64,000 nucleotides of DNA, from the NCBI GenBank assembly GCA_020310875.1, contig MU260053.1, positions 167,501 through 231,500 of the forward strand. The letters are read 5' to 3'. The notes under the pieces were generated by a model. It did not search any database. It was not told the origin of the DNA and saw nothing but the letters and a program-made list of their open reading frames with translations. The first letter of the stretch is position 1. Each line of letters starts with the position of its first letter. The position numbers and the translations under genes are program-made. The DNA comes from Ceratopteris richardii. Taxonomy: Eukaryota > Streptophyta > Polypodiopsida > Polypodiales > Pteridaceae. Below are positions 21,373-33,099 of this stretch, piece after piece.

Positions 21373-23819
21373 AATTTTTAAAAAGTTTTAAAACTCATTA
21401 TAACCATTAAATGAACCCTTATCACTTTTCAAGGTTAAAAGTGCTATTTTTGACTTCTAATTCAAAAGCCATGCATGATTAAAGCTAAAAAAATGTGGCT
21501 TTTTTCAAAATACGTTTAAAAAAACTCTTTTCCCTCACCAACCTCTCATTTTCATATCCCAAACCCAAATATTCATACCCCCCTATTCCCTCCCTACCAT
21601 ATGACACAAGCTCTGTTTCTTCTTCCATATTTGTCATCCAACTTCTGCAACAATTACAACAATTTGTACTCCCATGGAAACCTCCATAGCCCATAGGTGG
21701 CCGAAAGATGTTCACACAATGACATGCTACAACATCAAAACATTGGAAGGAAGTTGGCTACCATAGAAGTTTTGCAAAGTTGCATGAGTGTACATGCAAC
21801 CATCTAGATTTGGTCCTCATCATGTTCTAGATCATGGAAATGTGGATCTCCATTGGAAGGGTAAGATCTTACTCTTTAAGCATCAAAAACATGGTAGGAT
21901 GATTGGTACTCTACAACATGTCTTCAGAATGTCAAGCATCAAGTTGGAAAACTCTAATAGAACTAGATATCCAGACCATTGCGAGTATTTCTCTATTATG
22001 TTAAATGCTTCATGGTTTTGAATGTCTTACTTATTGATCTCAATATATTTTTCTTTGTTTAACTCATATTTCCTTTTGTTTAGTCAAAGAGAAACCATTC
22101 CATAGTCCTATAGGCACTTAAAAGCATTACATGCAGACATTGGGACATTAGTCTTTCCAGATGTACCTCTTGCTAGACTTATTCATGAATGGATCTTTTT
22201 TTACACACACAGATACATTGTTCCTTCTACAGATGATGACTATGAAAGGTTAGAGATTATTAAAGTTGTTTCTCTTCTTAGTCTAGAGTGGACACAACCT
22301 GATTTTTGTCCATATCATCTTTCAAGCATAAGATGGTAATGGACATATATAACTCCTTGAAATTCACACGAGTGTCTAGATTGATAGGTCTACATTGGAA
22401 TCTACTAATCTATTGCTTTTTGTTCATAATTCAAGGTCTTGATTTTGTAGAAACTTCTACAATGTTCCTATGTGAAGTTATTACATGCAAGGTGGTAGAA
22501 AGATTACTAAGAGAAAATTGGGGTTATGTATAAGGATTGTCAAAAGGGAATAGATATCGTTATAAAGTTGGTGACATATGTATAGGGTTTCACTATTAAA
22601 ACATTTTTCCTCTTTGTACATTACATTTACTATGATCATTGGATATGTAAACTTGGACAGTGGATACCTTTACAGAGCTCTGAAGGATGTTTAGTTTCAT
22701 TTGAAATTAATGTAAAGTTACCCAACAATGATATGGAGATGGTTTTAGTCAATCAGCATTGGAACTTGGCTAACTTGAGAGAGCACTTACTTATCATGAG
22801 ATATGACCATCTTCATAATTTCAAATTTTGAATACGAGGGAACAAGGTAAGAGTTTGATTCCACTTATATATATTTCATTCTATCATTATTGTCCATTAA
22901 TTTCACAATGTTTTACTCTATTATGAAATGTCCACAAATTGGAAAGAGAATGGAGGACAAATTCAAGGTCTTCATAGATTGGAATGTGGAATATGGAATT
23001 GAAATTTCATTGTTATAGCTATTTTGTCACATTGTTATCATTTTTTATGTAAAGACAATGCGAGACGTGTGTACAAACCTATTTTTGCAATGATATTATT
23101 TTCACATTTGCTTCACGAATATTTTGGCCACATTCTACTTCTATCTGTACATTCTCAATATTTTGCTTGTAAGAACTTTCTTGTTGTTTAATTTCTTTGT
23201 TGCGATGTCAAACGTCAATTTTTTCTTACTAAAACTCACTTTTGTTTTTAATTTTGAGAAAAATCACATGTTAAAAAATGGGGCTTGTCATTTAAAAATC
23301 CTAGAAAGACTATAAATAGAAGTTTCATCTTGTTATTTCTCAGTTTTGCAACTACACAAAGAGTAATAGATCAGTTCTTTGTGTGTTTACAAGATATGGA
23401 CGTATACATATACGTATATGCATGTAACTCCAAAGAGCGCACACCAAAACTTTATGGAATTCTCGGATGATTTGGATACTAAGGTCAACATGGCCTATAT
23501 GATCCTCTCTCTAAGCTTCCTGATCACCATGGTACCATGCAAATTAACGTGGATGCCTTGGAGTAGCTGGTTCAAGGATGTTCATATATTGTGTTCTCTA
23601 TCAACATACCACCATATGTGGGAAATGAGTTCATTGTGACCTTCTCATATATGTTCACAAAGGTGATGAGGCATTTGCAAAATGTTTGGAGTGTTCCAAG
23701 CAATTTCCGAGGAAGCAAGGCACTTCCTCAATGAGATTATGCCATTACTAAAAAAATTGAATAGGAAACACAAGATGAGTGCAAAATACATAAATAAATG
23801 GAGAACTATATGCAAATAC
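21373..23819. other. Unrecognised region with short open coding-like stretches
   Basis: No domain is identified. On the plus strand 22109-22339 is open for about 75 codons (LKALHADIGTLVFPDVPLAR, LIHEWIFFYTHRYIVPS) and 22678-22830 for about 50 codons (CLVSFEINVKLPNNDMEMVL). They could be relics of one decayed gene or element, but no family is recognised. Confidence 0.3.
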
Positions 23820-24340
23820 TTCTATGTGATGAATAACAGCTAAGATGTGATGACTAAGATCTAGTGGTTAGAAGTTCTATGTGAGCAAGTGTATGGAACA
23901 AGTTATAACTAACAAATAACTAGAAATTGATAAATTACAACTAACAAGTAACAAGAGGTTGCTAGCATGTATCTCATCGATAAGTAGCTAACTAACAAGT
24001 AAGTATAATAATTCATAACTAACAACTAACAATAAATCACTAATTGCTAATAGCTAACAAGAAATCACTAATATCTAATAGGAAATCACTAATAGCTAAC
24101 ATGAATCACTGATAGCAATCAACAAATTGGTAACATGCAACTAATAGGAAATCACTAATAGCTAACATGTAGTTAATGGATAACTTACAATTAATAGCTA
24201 CAAGAAATAGCTAGCATGTAGCTAATCGGTAAGTAGCTAACTATCAACTAGCCAAGTTACAACTAAGTGGCTAACAAGTTACAAATAATAGCTAACAAAA
24301 TAACTAATAACTAACATAATCACTAATTCAACCTCTTTCA
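23820..24340. repeat. Degenerate tandem repeat of 'aactaacaag / aatcactaatagctaac' units
   Basis: The stretch is built almost entirely from short variants of (c)taacaagt, aatcactaat and agctaac, for example 'aggaaatcactaatagctaacat' near 24080 and 24150. It is AT-rich, non-coding and has no fixed period. Confidence 0.7.
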
Positions 24341-24771
24341 TTATTTTGAATTGCCTAGTGTTCATCTAGGCTTCTAATTCCCTCGTGGTGTAAACGCCAG
24401 TACAAGATCATTTTGATTTGGAACTGATACTTTGCTTAGTTTTTTATCTTCTTGGGCATCTTTGTGCTCAATTTTTGTTGCAGCCTAACATTGATTTGAT
24501 GAGGATGTAGCATTATCTTTTGTGGTAGTTGTGCATGGAACTTTGTTCTCCATCCGACCTATAACCAAACATCGCTACAATCAATGACACTATTGAGCTA
24601 TAAAAAATTGTACACGGATATATAATATGAAGCATAAAGGATGTAATATTTTAATAATATCATTACAAAATATGTTGATTACGAAATCAAATGAGAGATA
24701 ATAGATTTTGATGATGTCAAACGTGAGGATAGTCATGATTACAAAGGAGACTATTTTAAGAGGATGAACAC

Positions 24772-25657
24772 TAGTACTTTCTTTCAGAAGATCCTCTAAA
24801 ACACATACAATGCCTCCATTCAGGTGTGACCAAGTAGTCTACCACCTTGTAATTGGGATCAAATGACTTGGCTTCTTTTAGCATTTCATAGGTGCTTGCA
24901 AATTTCTTTTTGCATTTGCCATAAATTGTGCTACAGTGGCATCTTCTTGTACATCAACATCTACAACTTTTTTTGGGGATATAGACATGTCAGAAACTAA
25001 GACTAACTTACAATAGTTTTGCTTTGAAGAAATTTCATTTGCAACATTCGTTTGAAGATTATCTCTATTTTGTCTCTTATTTGGGTGTGAAGTTGGATTT
25101 TGGAGAGGATCCTTGTTTGAACAAACAATGGGGTCATTAATTGGAAGATGAACTTGCTTTGAAAGATCAGTATTTAAAGGAAGATCTTGATTTGGATGAA
25201 TATTCAGATTTGACCTTGGAGGAAGATCCCTTGGGGGGACGTGATCTAGGTTATAGCTAGACCGTAGCCTAGATTCAAGCTGACAGGCAACAAGCATGTG
25301 GATAGAAAGAGGAAACTCTTTATCAACTACAAATACGTGAGTAGATAGATGAATATCTGAGGTGCTAACTATATCAAGATAATTCTCAATCATTAGTCTA
25401 GAGGACGATCAAAGTCAATGCATGTGGAATCCTATCATCCATGTGGTCAATTGTATAGGGATCGACATTGACATCCATTGCAGAATGCGTTTGGCAGAAG
25501 GATGAAACATTCTTCCTTGATTTTGACAATGAAGACTAGGCATAAGTCTTACTTTTAGAAAATGGTGTACGTTCAACATTCTTATTTGTTCCAAAATCCA
25601 TATTGAATGCAACATTGAAATTGTTAGTAATTTTCATGACTGATGTACAAGCAACTA
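24772..25657 (-). pseudogene. Decayed coding sequence of unknown family, adjoining the Gypsy LTR
   Basis: A 171-codon open frame (24878-25393; Pro/Asn/Asp-rich, PPRDLPPRSNLNIHPNQDL, later EDATVAQFMANAKRNLQ) continues after a one-base shift near 24890 as STYEMLKEAKSFDPNYKVVD YLVTPEWRHC to a stop at about 24772. Another segment (MKITNNFNVAFNMDFGTNK) lies in a different frame at 25540-25657, directly against the LTR at 25658. The fragments look like one gene or transposon ORF broken by frameshifts and possibly by the Gypsy insertion. No function can be assigned. Confidence 0.35.
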
Positions 25658-25975
25658 TGTAAGAAATCGCTTGAGTGATGTGTGTGACTCTCCTCCCATC
25701 CATATATACCCTCTTGTACTCTAAAAATATCAATGATGTAATCTAAGAATAGCAATGATCTGGAATAAGTCTAGTGTGAACATATGGCCATCATGCAACA
25801 CTTATTCCCATTACTACCAAAGCAGATCCATTACTACCAAAGTACCTTAGGGTATCCCACCAGCTTGGGACCTTGGCTAGTAGGCCCTTGTCCCTCACAC
25901 ACATGGATTGATCCCTATGAATCAATGTGAATTGATCCCTATGGACCAATGATCCTTGTGGATCAATGTCTTACA
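25658..25975 (-). repeat. 3' LTR of Gypsy chromodomain element
   Basis: 318 bp, TGTAAGAAATCGC...GTCTTACA on the plus strand; near-identical structure to 29643-29955, including the 'gatccctatgga(t/c)caatg' short repeats at its end. Confidence 0.85.
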
Positions 25976-25988
25976 CTCCCTCCCCCTT

Positions 25989-26126
25989 CTAAAGATCATT
26001 GTCCTCAATGATCAGTGAGGGAAAGTACTTGCAAACCAAAGCTTCTGATTCCCAAGTAGAGTCAGTAAGTGGTAATCCTCTCCATGCTACTAGATATTCT
26101 TTAATGACACGATTCCTCAGTCGCTT
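25989..26126 (-). pseudogene. Chromodomain tail of the Gypsy integrase, after a TAG
   Basis: In the same frame as the upstream integrase, immediately after its TAG (26127-26129), the strand encodes KRLRNRVIKEYLVAWRGLPL followed by DSTWESEAL and ends with EDNDL-stop. The EYLVAWRGLP...STWE pattern is the chromodomain of chromovirus-type Gypsy elements, which targets integration to marked chromatin. A single nonsense codon separates it from the integrase. Confidence 0.75.
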
Positions 26127-26666
26127 CTATCTCCAATCTAATATCCTGTCTAGAGAATGATCTGTGCTATTACTTTCTTGCAAAGAAACAATACCATCTA
26201 TTAGATTATCCTCCCTAGAAATGTATTTTCGAAGTTTACTGACATGAAACACTGGATGCACTCTACAATCTAGAGGAAGCTCTAATTGGTATGCAACTTC
26301 AGTTAGCTTTTTAATTATCTTCCAAGGTCCACAAAACCTTGGAGATATCTTACTACACTTCCCTGTGGATAGTGAAGTAGATCGAGGTGGTACCTGAAGA
26401 AAGACTCTGTCTCCCTCCTCAAAGGATCTAGGAAATCTCTTTCTATCAGCATACTCTTTTACCCTATCAGCTGCTTGTTGCATCTTGGCTTTAGCTATTT
26501 CTAAATTTGCTTGGAGGTTCGCTAAGAACTCTGAAGCACTAGGACATTTCTTTGGCATTCCTATGGTACTGGGAGCATTGGGATTCATTCCATAGTTCAT
26601 CTCAAAAGGAGACATCCCGGTCACCTTGTGAGGCCTACTGTTATAAGTAAACTCAACTAGTGGCAA
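26127..26666 (-). pseudogene. Gypsy integrase C-terminal region
   Basis: 179 codons open: PLVEFTYNSRPHKVTGMSPF, the coiled KAKMQQAADRVKEYADRKR segment, then the GPY/F-like module (GDRVFLQV, PRFCGPWKIIKKL, AYQLELP, HPVFHVSKLRKY). The last residues (SLDRILDWR) lead into the chromodomain. The upstream catalytic core (26667-26966) is interrupted by stops. Confidence 0.85.
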
Positions 26667-27300
26667 ATAACTATCCTAATCTATCTGTCTCTCAGACACA
26701 TATGCCCTCAACATGTCCTCTAACATTTGGTTGACCCGCTCGGTCAGACCATTTGTCTGAGGATGATCACCACTACTCATCTTTAATGACACCTTCAGTT
26801 TGTCAAACACAAACTTCTAGAAGTGTCTTGTGAATCTGACATCCCTATCTGAAACTATGGATGTCGATAACCCATGCAAGCTGAAGACATGCTGGATAAA
26901 CAACTCCGCTACCTGTGGAGCTTCTATCGTCTCCTGTGTGGGTATGAAATGAGCCATCTTGCTCAATCAATCTACCACAACTAGGATAGTATCCTGGTTC
27001 CTTTGGGTCTGCGGTAACCCGACTATGAAGTCCATGGATACACTATCCCAGTTATGATCTGGAACGTGCAAAGGATGCAAAAGACCTGGTGTTTGTATCC
27101 TTCCTACTTTGTTGACTTGACACATAAAGCATTGTTGAACACATTTGTGGACATCTCTGGCTAACCCAGACCACCAAAATGTTCTTCTAACAAGTTGTAT
27201 TGTCTTGTCAACACCTGGATGTCCTGCACAAGGCACATCATGATTATCATGCATGAATTTCGTTCTCAAATCTTGGGAATCTAGTATGCAAACCTTTCCT
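26667..27300 (-). pseudogene. Gypsy integrase zinc domain and catalytic core
   Basis: 26967-27269 encodes the HHCC domain (HDVPCAGHPGVDKTIQL, then CVQQCFMCQ) and the core start WDSVSMDFIVGLPQTQ with the first catalytic Asp. The frame stops at about 26965 (DTILVVVD-stop), and the remaining core (about 26700-26960, with the LVRFVFDKLKV-like and TDG-type segments) has several breaks. Confidence 0.8.
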
Positions 27301-28085
27301 TTCCATTTAACTACTCCATTCTACATGGAATGGACTTGTTTGCTGTGTTAGGGGAAGAAATAGTTAGAACTGTCTCGTCTCTAATAATAGAGTCATCATT
27401 GATGGCTCAACATATGTGGATCTTCCACCTTTTGCTTCCTTTATCTCTTGAAGCAATGAGCTTTCTAAAAGTGTAAAGCTCATTTGATACATTATCCATG
27501 AGAATGCATCAACAACTATATTCCCTTTGCTCTTCTATACAGTGTATCCATTTGAAATTCCTGTATGAGCTCAGCCCAACGAGCCTGACTGCCTCAAAGA
27601 TCTGGCTGACTAGAAAAAATACTCAAGTGTATGGTGATCTGTATACCTTAAAGTCTGCACCATCAAGATAGCGTCTCTAGACTTTAAGTGAATACACCAT
27701 TGCATACAACTCCTATTCATGCATTGACCAGTTGTGTTGTGCACTGGTCAATTTCTTATTCTTAAAAACTGTTGGCCTGCCATCTTGGTGCAAAACTGTC
27801 CCTATAGCTATGCCACAAGCATCTGCCTCTAACTCAAAGTCTATGAATCTACCACTCTGAGTATCGAAGTCTCTGAAATAGCTTGTTTCGGAGTATCAAA
27901 ATTATCTTGCTACTCTTGCTTCCATGCAAAGAAACCTTGCCTTGAAGCAAGTTTGTCATAGGTGTTGCTATCGATGAATAAGAAGAGATGAATTTCCGAT
28001 AGAAATCGAAAAGTCCTAGAAATGACCATAATTGCTCCTCATAAGTAGGCCAAAATAATATAACGGAAACCTTCTTGATATCCAT
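27301..28085 (-). pseudogene. Gypsy RT end and RNase H remnant
   Basis: 27849-28085 carries KVSVILFWPTYEEQLWSFLG and LFDFYRKFISSYSSIATPMT, the RT thumb of Gypsy elements. Next come RNase H traces, including FTDHHTLEYF and LGWAELIQEFQMDTLYRRAK, with several stops. The palm with its catalytic Asp pair is missing, so no RT activity is possible. Confidence 0.75.
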
Positions 28086-29238
28086 CTGAACCCCATCAAT
28101 AAATACCCTATCCTCGGAAGAAATAGCTGAGTCTTCTCTAGATTAACTGAGTCTTATCATGCTTTCTTACTCTAATATAATGGTAGTCACTTATGAAATC
28201 TTTGAGGATTAACTATCCTTTATTCTAGGTCATAACTAGACATCCTAGAATTCTAACTTGTGAACTACTAAGTTCCTCATTCTAATGACCTTGTCTTAAG
28301 ACTTCCTTGTTCTTATACTTGAATTAATTTCTCCAATCAATGATATCTACTAGATATCCACATCTTATACTTTTCTTTGATCAAGGTGATACTAGTCATT
28401 CATCTTGATCATTATATAGTTTGGATATTCTATATATCCTCAAAACAAGTAAGTAGCAGCAGAAAAGAAACTATATATAAGCCATTTCTCAATATAACAT
28501 AAAGAAATAAGAAACTTTTAGTATGTTCTATATGCTTGCATGCATATGCATAGTAATTTTCTAAAAATTTCGACAACATAATGGTGTAACCTTGAAAACT
28601 AGAAAAATTACGTCCGTGAGAATGGTGGCGGCAGGCACAATCTATCTACAAATAGACCTAAAGGGGATTACACACCCTGACAAGTTTCGCAATGCCGATA
28701 GGCATAATATATCTACAAGTAGACCGAAAGGGGATACACACCCTGACAATTTTTATATTTTTCTCCTCGCTAACCTGCAAGAAAAATACTTACCTCTCCT
28801 TGCAAGAAGAATACATGCACCCCACAATATGAACTCGTGTCTAAACTACGCGTATAGTCTAGGTACTATGCAAAATTACGTGTTCTATATGCAATTTGAT
28901 GCAAAAAGAGAGCACTGGTGGATGCTGAAGATATGGCTTAATATGTGAAAGGGAATAGTTAATATTAGCTAGGAGAAACAAGCTTAAACTATGGATACAA
29001 GAAAATCAAATTTGTTATGCTGTGTAGAGCGACTTCAACAAGAAGCACGCGTACAAGCTTGTTATCCCACATGTGATGTCAGACTACTGATGAACTATAA
29101 TCCGGGTGCTAAACTTCGTCAAGCAAAATGTGCAATGCGCTCACTTGTTGCAAGTGGCCTTCTCAGCTGCTGATGGATTCTCTCAGTATAAGCGAAAATC
29201 ATCACATCTTGCTTGAAACGTGCCATTGTGGGATATTA

Positions 29239-29322
29239 ATATCCTACATGCTCTATTAAACAATCAATATCCTACATGCTCTATTAAACAATCAATATCC
29301 TACATGCTCTATTAAACAATCA
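29239..29322. repeat. Three perfect 28-bp tandem repeats
   Basis: The unit atatcctacatgctctatta + aacaatca occurs at 29239-29266, 29267-29294 and 29295-29322. There are no spacers, so this is a minisatellite and not a CRISPR-like array. Confidence 0.9.
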
Positions 29323-29628
29323 GAAGCTATGTATGTATCCTCCAGTATCAAATTCTACATCGGGGCTAGGATCCCTAAAAATCCGGGCACACCTGGAAGG
29401 CACAAGAGTAAAAATGCAGTCCTCGCTTGACAAGCACACCTGTAGACTCCTCTCACATGCGCTTAAGGACGGGTCATATGGGTCACTTCTCCGAGGTGTC
29501 TTTTCTCCAAATTCCACCCAGAATTCGACGGGCGACCTTCGATCTTTGAGGCGCTGACGACGATGAAGAAGGCGACGGAAAAAAAAACACCGAAAATCTC
29601 ATGTGAAAAACGAGGAAGGATCTTCTAT

Positions 29629-29640
29629 GCTCTGATACCA
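29629..29640 (-). other. Primer-binding site of the Gypsy element
   Basis: Minus strand TGGTATCAGAGC, two bases inside the 5' LTR; complementary to the 3' end of initiator-Met tRNA, the usual primer of chromodomain Gypsy elements. Confidence 0.85.
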
Positions 29641-29642
29641 AT

Positions 29643-29955
29643 TGTAAGAAATTGCTTGAATGATGTGTGTGACTCTCCTCCCATCCATATATACCCTCTT
29701 GTACTCTAAAAATAGCGATGATGTACTCTAAGAATAGCAATGATCTGGAATAGTGTGAACATGTGGCCATCATGCAAAACTTATTCCCATTACTACCAAA
29801 GCAGTTCGCATTACTACCAAAGTACCTTAGGGTATCCCCCAAGCTTGGGACCTTTGCTAGTTGGTCCTTGTCCCTCACACACATGGGTTGATCCCTATGG
29901 ATCAATGTGAACTGATCCTTGTGGACCAATGATCCCTGTGGATCAATGTCTGACA
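29643..29955 (-). repeat. 5' LTR of Gypsy chromodomain element
   Basis: 313 bp, TGTAAGAAATTGC...GTCTGACA; aligned end to end with 25658-25975, differing by scattered substitutions and short indels. Confidence 0.85.
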
Positions 29956-29997
29956 CTAATTGCTTACTACAATGAGACGAGGTAGATTAGTGTTTTG

Positions 29998-30172
29998 GTA
30001 GAAGGTTAAAGAGTGAGAAAGATCTAGATATTTGATAGATGGTTGGAGTATAGATACATATAGCTAGATAACTATTTAGCTAGATAGATCGTTGGATAGC
30101 TATATAGCTAGATATATGAATAGCTATTTAGATAGATAGATAGTTGGATAGCTATTTAGTTAGATGGGTAGT
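29998..30172. repeat. Degenerate 'gatagctatttagctagata' tandem repeat
   Basis: Short variants of 'ttggatagctatttagctagatag' follow one another from about 30035 to 30165. AT-rich and non-coding. Confidence 0.65.
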
Positions 30173-30439
30173 ACTCACTTTAGACTCAACTTCCTTCAAT
30201 ACCTTAGCTTGATCTAAATCAAACTTGATGCTATCCTACTTAACCTTTTCATTATTAGCTAACAATTCTAGAGTAGATATAAGCTTAGCACCCTTGACTT
30301 GCCTAATGGCTGCAAGTGCCCTAACTTGTGGAACGTGTAACTCAGTTACATCCTATTTTTATTCTGGCAAGTTTCCATCCACCACATGCTCTAAAATCGA
30401 TGAAGCATCATTGTTCGAAAAGTTACATTTGCATTTTCA

Positions 30440-31296
30440 AATGGGGCATACCCATCTTCCTTAATCCTTCAATAGATGCTTTTGTAGCTACAACCCACGC
30501 CACCTGATACTAGTGGTCAAACTTGCCGCACAATTAACACTTTTCTCCATCTTGATTATTGTTTTGTTGATGCCTTCCTCCTCTCCTCTTGTTTCTTCCT
30601 CTAATTCTTTGTGTCTTGATTGCTTGAGTGGCCTTGCCTTGCTCCAAATATTCCTTTTCCCTTGCTTTGTCCTCTTCTTCCTTCGCCCCTTCGATTGCCT
30701 ACATAAAAGATGTGCATCCTTGCATTTAGTTGAACTTTCACATATGTTCATCTCTTCTATAACCATGAGAGCACCTAATTGCTCAAAATGAAAAGGTTTT
30801 CCACTTCTCATCATCCCTCAAACCATTGATGGTATATTCCACAATATTTTCATCATCTATGTGGCTTCCAATGGATCCCAATGCATCTGATACTGCCTTG
30901 ACCTTAATATTTATATTACTTGAAGTTTTCCTAAGGTTGTTGAGCTCATTGGATCTTCATTTATTTGATGTTTTTTTGAATAAATCCTCTCAAGTGTCTC
31001 CCATACCTTCATCCTTGAATCCAAATTCAAGGTGTGACCAATCATGCTATTGCTTATGTGTCAAGATAGGATAAAGATCACCCTCTTATCTCTTTCATTA
31101 CATTTCCCAAAGGCCTTAGATGATCATTGGTTGGGTTTTCATCAGAACTAGGTCTTTGTTCACTTCCACTAACCAATCCCCATAGGCCCTTGCCCATAAG
31201 GTATTCAGAGAACCTAAATCTCCATGGTTGATAATTCATCTCATCTAATTTTTCAATTTGAGTGTCGAAGTCTCCCATCTCTAGTCTTTGCAACAT
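30440..31296 (-). pseudogene. Gag remnant of a second Copia lineage
   Basis: 31078-31296 encodes IEKLDEMNYQPWRFRFSEYL, MGKGLWGLVSG and EQRPSSDENP, the DUF4219/UBN2 start of Copia Gag, clearly different in sequence from the Gag at 16-17 kb. 30488-30814 is the basic Lys/Arg/Glu-rich C-terminal part, followed in another frame by a degenerate zinc knuckle (C-stop-LCGKFDH-stop-YQ). The PBS-like site at 32118-32129 fits as its leader. Confidence 0.6.
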
Positions 31297-32219
31297 GATC
31301 TAGCCCTTGGATAATGCTCCAATGTGTGTAAAATTCATATGAGGCTCCGTAGTTACCTTAACTCAAAGCTTTTCTTAGATGGACACCTTGGATACTTGAA
31401 ACTTTGAGTAGAATAGCTACTCCTTGATATGAGCTATCTCCAACAAGCTTTTGATGATGCATATCTTCACATACTAGCTCCAAGAGTTCTTCTTTTTTGT
31501 ATTGGGTGTCTCCCAATGCCAATATGATTTGATATCAATGTTTCGGGGAAGTATCTCAACCCTTATGCAATGATGAAGCATGAATGACCTCCATATGTAC
31601 ACTTCTTTGCACCTTTGCAACCCAAAATTGTTTTTTTTAAGAGCATCTGCAGATATCTCCAATGAGCTTTTCTAAACAAATCTCATTCCAAATAGATGCC
31701 TACATTGAGAGAAAAAATGTCCACAAGATGAGCTACTTGGTTGCGCACAATAGCTAGTCAAACACAGACCACACTTCACTCCATCAAGCTTTTCTCAAAT
31801 AATAACTAGAGAATGAAACTCAAACTTGGATCAAATTTAGAGAACTTTAAGGAATGTCTAAGGACACCAAGATTATAGCAAATTAAATAGAGAAATAAAA
31901 CCAATTTTTACAACATATAGCAAAATAGCTCCAATAGATCCTACACACAAAGAGGGATATAAATTACCCCACCACTAATTTGAATATTTCTCCACATCAA
32001 CATATCATCAACATGCAATTTCAAGCATATCAAGTTGCCATCTGAGCATCTTTTTGTGTAGAGACAATGATCCTCATTACTTTGAAGGAAACCTTGGGAC
32101 TTCATAGAAGCATCAAACTTTTGATACCATTGTCTAAGGGACTATTTAAGTCAAAATAAGCTCTTCCTTAGCTTATAAACTAGACTCTCTTTGCCAAGAA
32201 CTACATAACCCTCTAGTTT
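31297..32219 (-). mobile_element. Leader and partial LTR of the second Copia lineage (tentative)
   Basis: At 32118-32129 the minus strand reads TGGTATCAAAAG, resembling an initiator-Met PBS, directly followed on the plus strand at 32131 by TGTCTAAGGGAC, a possible LTR terminus. The presumed LTR is lost after about 32219, where another Copia begins. No partner LTR is seen. Confidence 0.35.
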
Positions 32220-32645
32220 TAAAATGGAGGATTCCCAATTTACATGTTGATAGATTTTCAACCAAAACTAGAAACTGTTTGAAGCACATAAACACTTTGA
32301 AATTTGCTCTCAATGGATACACCCATGCATGACCAAGGAATCATCAATAAAATTCATGACGCAAAGGTATTTCCGAAAAGAATGTGTGTGCAAAGGACCA
32401 CATACATCACTATGAACAAGTTACAATTTATGAGAAGCTCAAAATGAACCATCTTTTGGGAAGGAGGAACACTAAATTTTTCTCAAAATACAACCTTCAC
32501 AAACATATGTTTAAGGTACCTCAAGTTTGGATAGAGAAGATACCATTTCAGATTTCTGCAAGTATAGCAAACTAATTGACCAAAGCATGCATGCCAAAGC
32601 TTTGCATCTGAGATAGCCTAAGAAGCTTGAATTGCACATGTTGAC

Positions 32646-33032
32646 TCATATAGATTTTTGGTAGTCCATGATCTTATATAGCCCACGGCATAAAATGCCA
32701 AAAGCAATAATAACATTGCCATTTGAGAGATAATGAATTCTACATCTGTCATCAACAAATTTGATAACGAAGACAATGTTGCATAATGCTGAAATTGATA
32801 TAAGATTTTTCTTGATCCTTGGCATATACAAAGCATCTGTCAACTTGAAAGAACTACCATTAGTAGTGATCAAAATGACCAAATTTATTATAGGATAAGA
32901 GGATTTGCTAGCGCATGTGATAGTATTCCTTGTAGGGGAAGGCTCAAGTGAAGTAAAGAAAGTGTGATGCAGGGTAATATGTTTTATTGCCCTGCTATCA
33001 AAGTACCAAACATCTAAGTCTGCTGTAAACAT
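32646..33032 (-). pseudogene. Copia protease (32.6-kb copy)
   Basis: 128 codons read through the active-site region VWYFDSRAIKHITLHHTFF, then TNGSSFKLTDALYMPRIKKN and FVDDRCRIHYLSNGNVII. This is the only copy in the window whose protease frame runs unbroken through the active site, but the catalytic Gly of DSG is Arg, so it would be inactive. It is the best guide to the ancestral frame of copies 1 and 2. Confidence 0.8.
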
Positions 33033-33099
33033 ACACTACCCATGAGAAGATGGATCAAATCTGCAAACAATAGTAAACACCCATTCTTCATTCTGCACA

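Larger units (their letters stand above)
28086..29642. other. Unrecognised filler inside the Gypsy element where gag, protease and RT should be
   Basis: No Gag, protease or RT signature is visible on either strand. A pair of related 40-50-bp segments lies at about 28650-28690 and 28710-28750 ('ctacaa(a/g)tagacc(t/g)aaaggggat(t)acacaccctgacaa'). Near the PBS, 29330-29640 is GC-richer and may be the element's own leader. Confidence 0.4.
25658..29955 (-). mobile_element. Ty3/Gypsy chromodomain retrotransposon, two LTRs, internally deleted
   Basis: LTRs of 318 bp (25658-25975) and 313 bp (29643-29955) share TGTAAG...CTTACA / CTGACA ends and align throughout. A PBS to initiator-Met tRNA lies just inside the right LTR. 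Coding remnants from the right are RT end, RNase H, integrase, then a chromodomain. Gag, protease and most of RT are absent; the 1.5 kb where they should be (28.1-29.6 kb) is unrelated. No clear target duplication is seen (flanks AACTA and CTAAT). Confidence 0.85.

Noticed and set aside
29239..29322. CRISPR-like array of 28-bp repeats
   Set aside because: Only three head-to-tail units without spacers, in plant nuclear DNA.
29320..29956. Minus-strand frames of 65 and 157 codons near the Gypsy PBS
   Set aside because: They overlap the LTR and PBS, show no Gag motif and are probably fortuitous.
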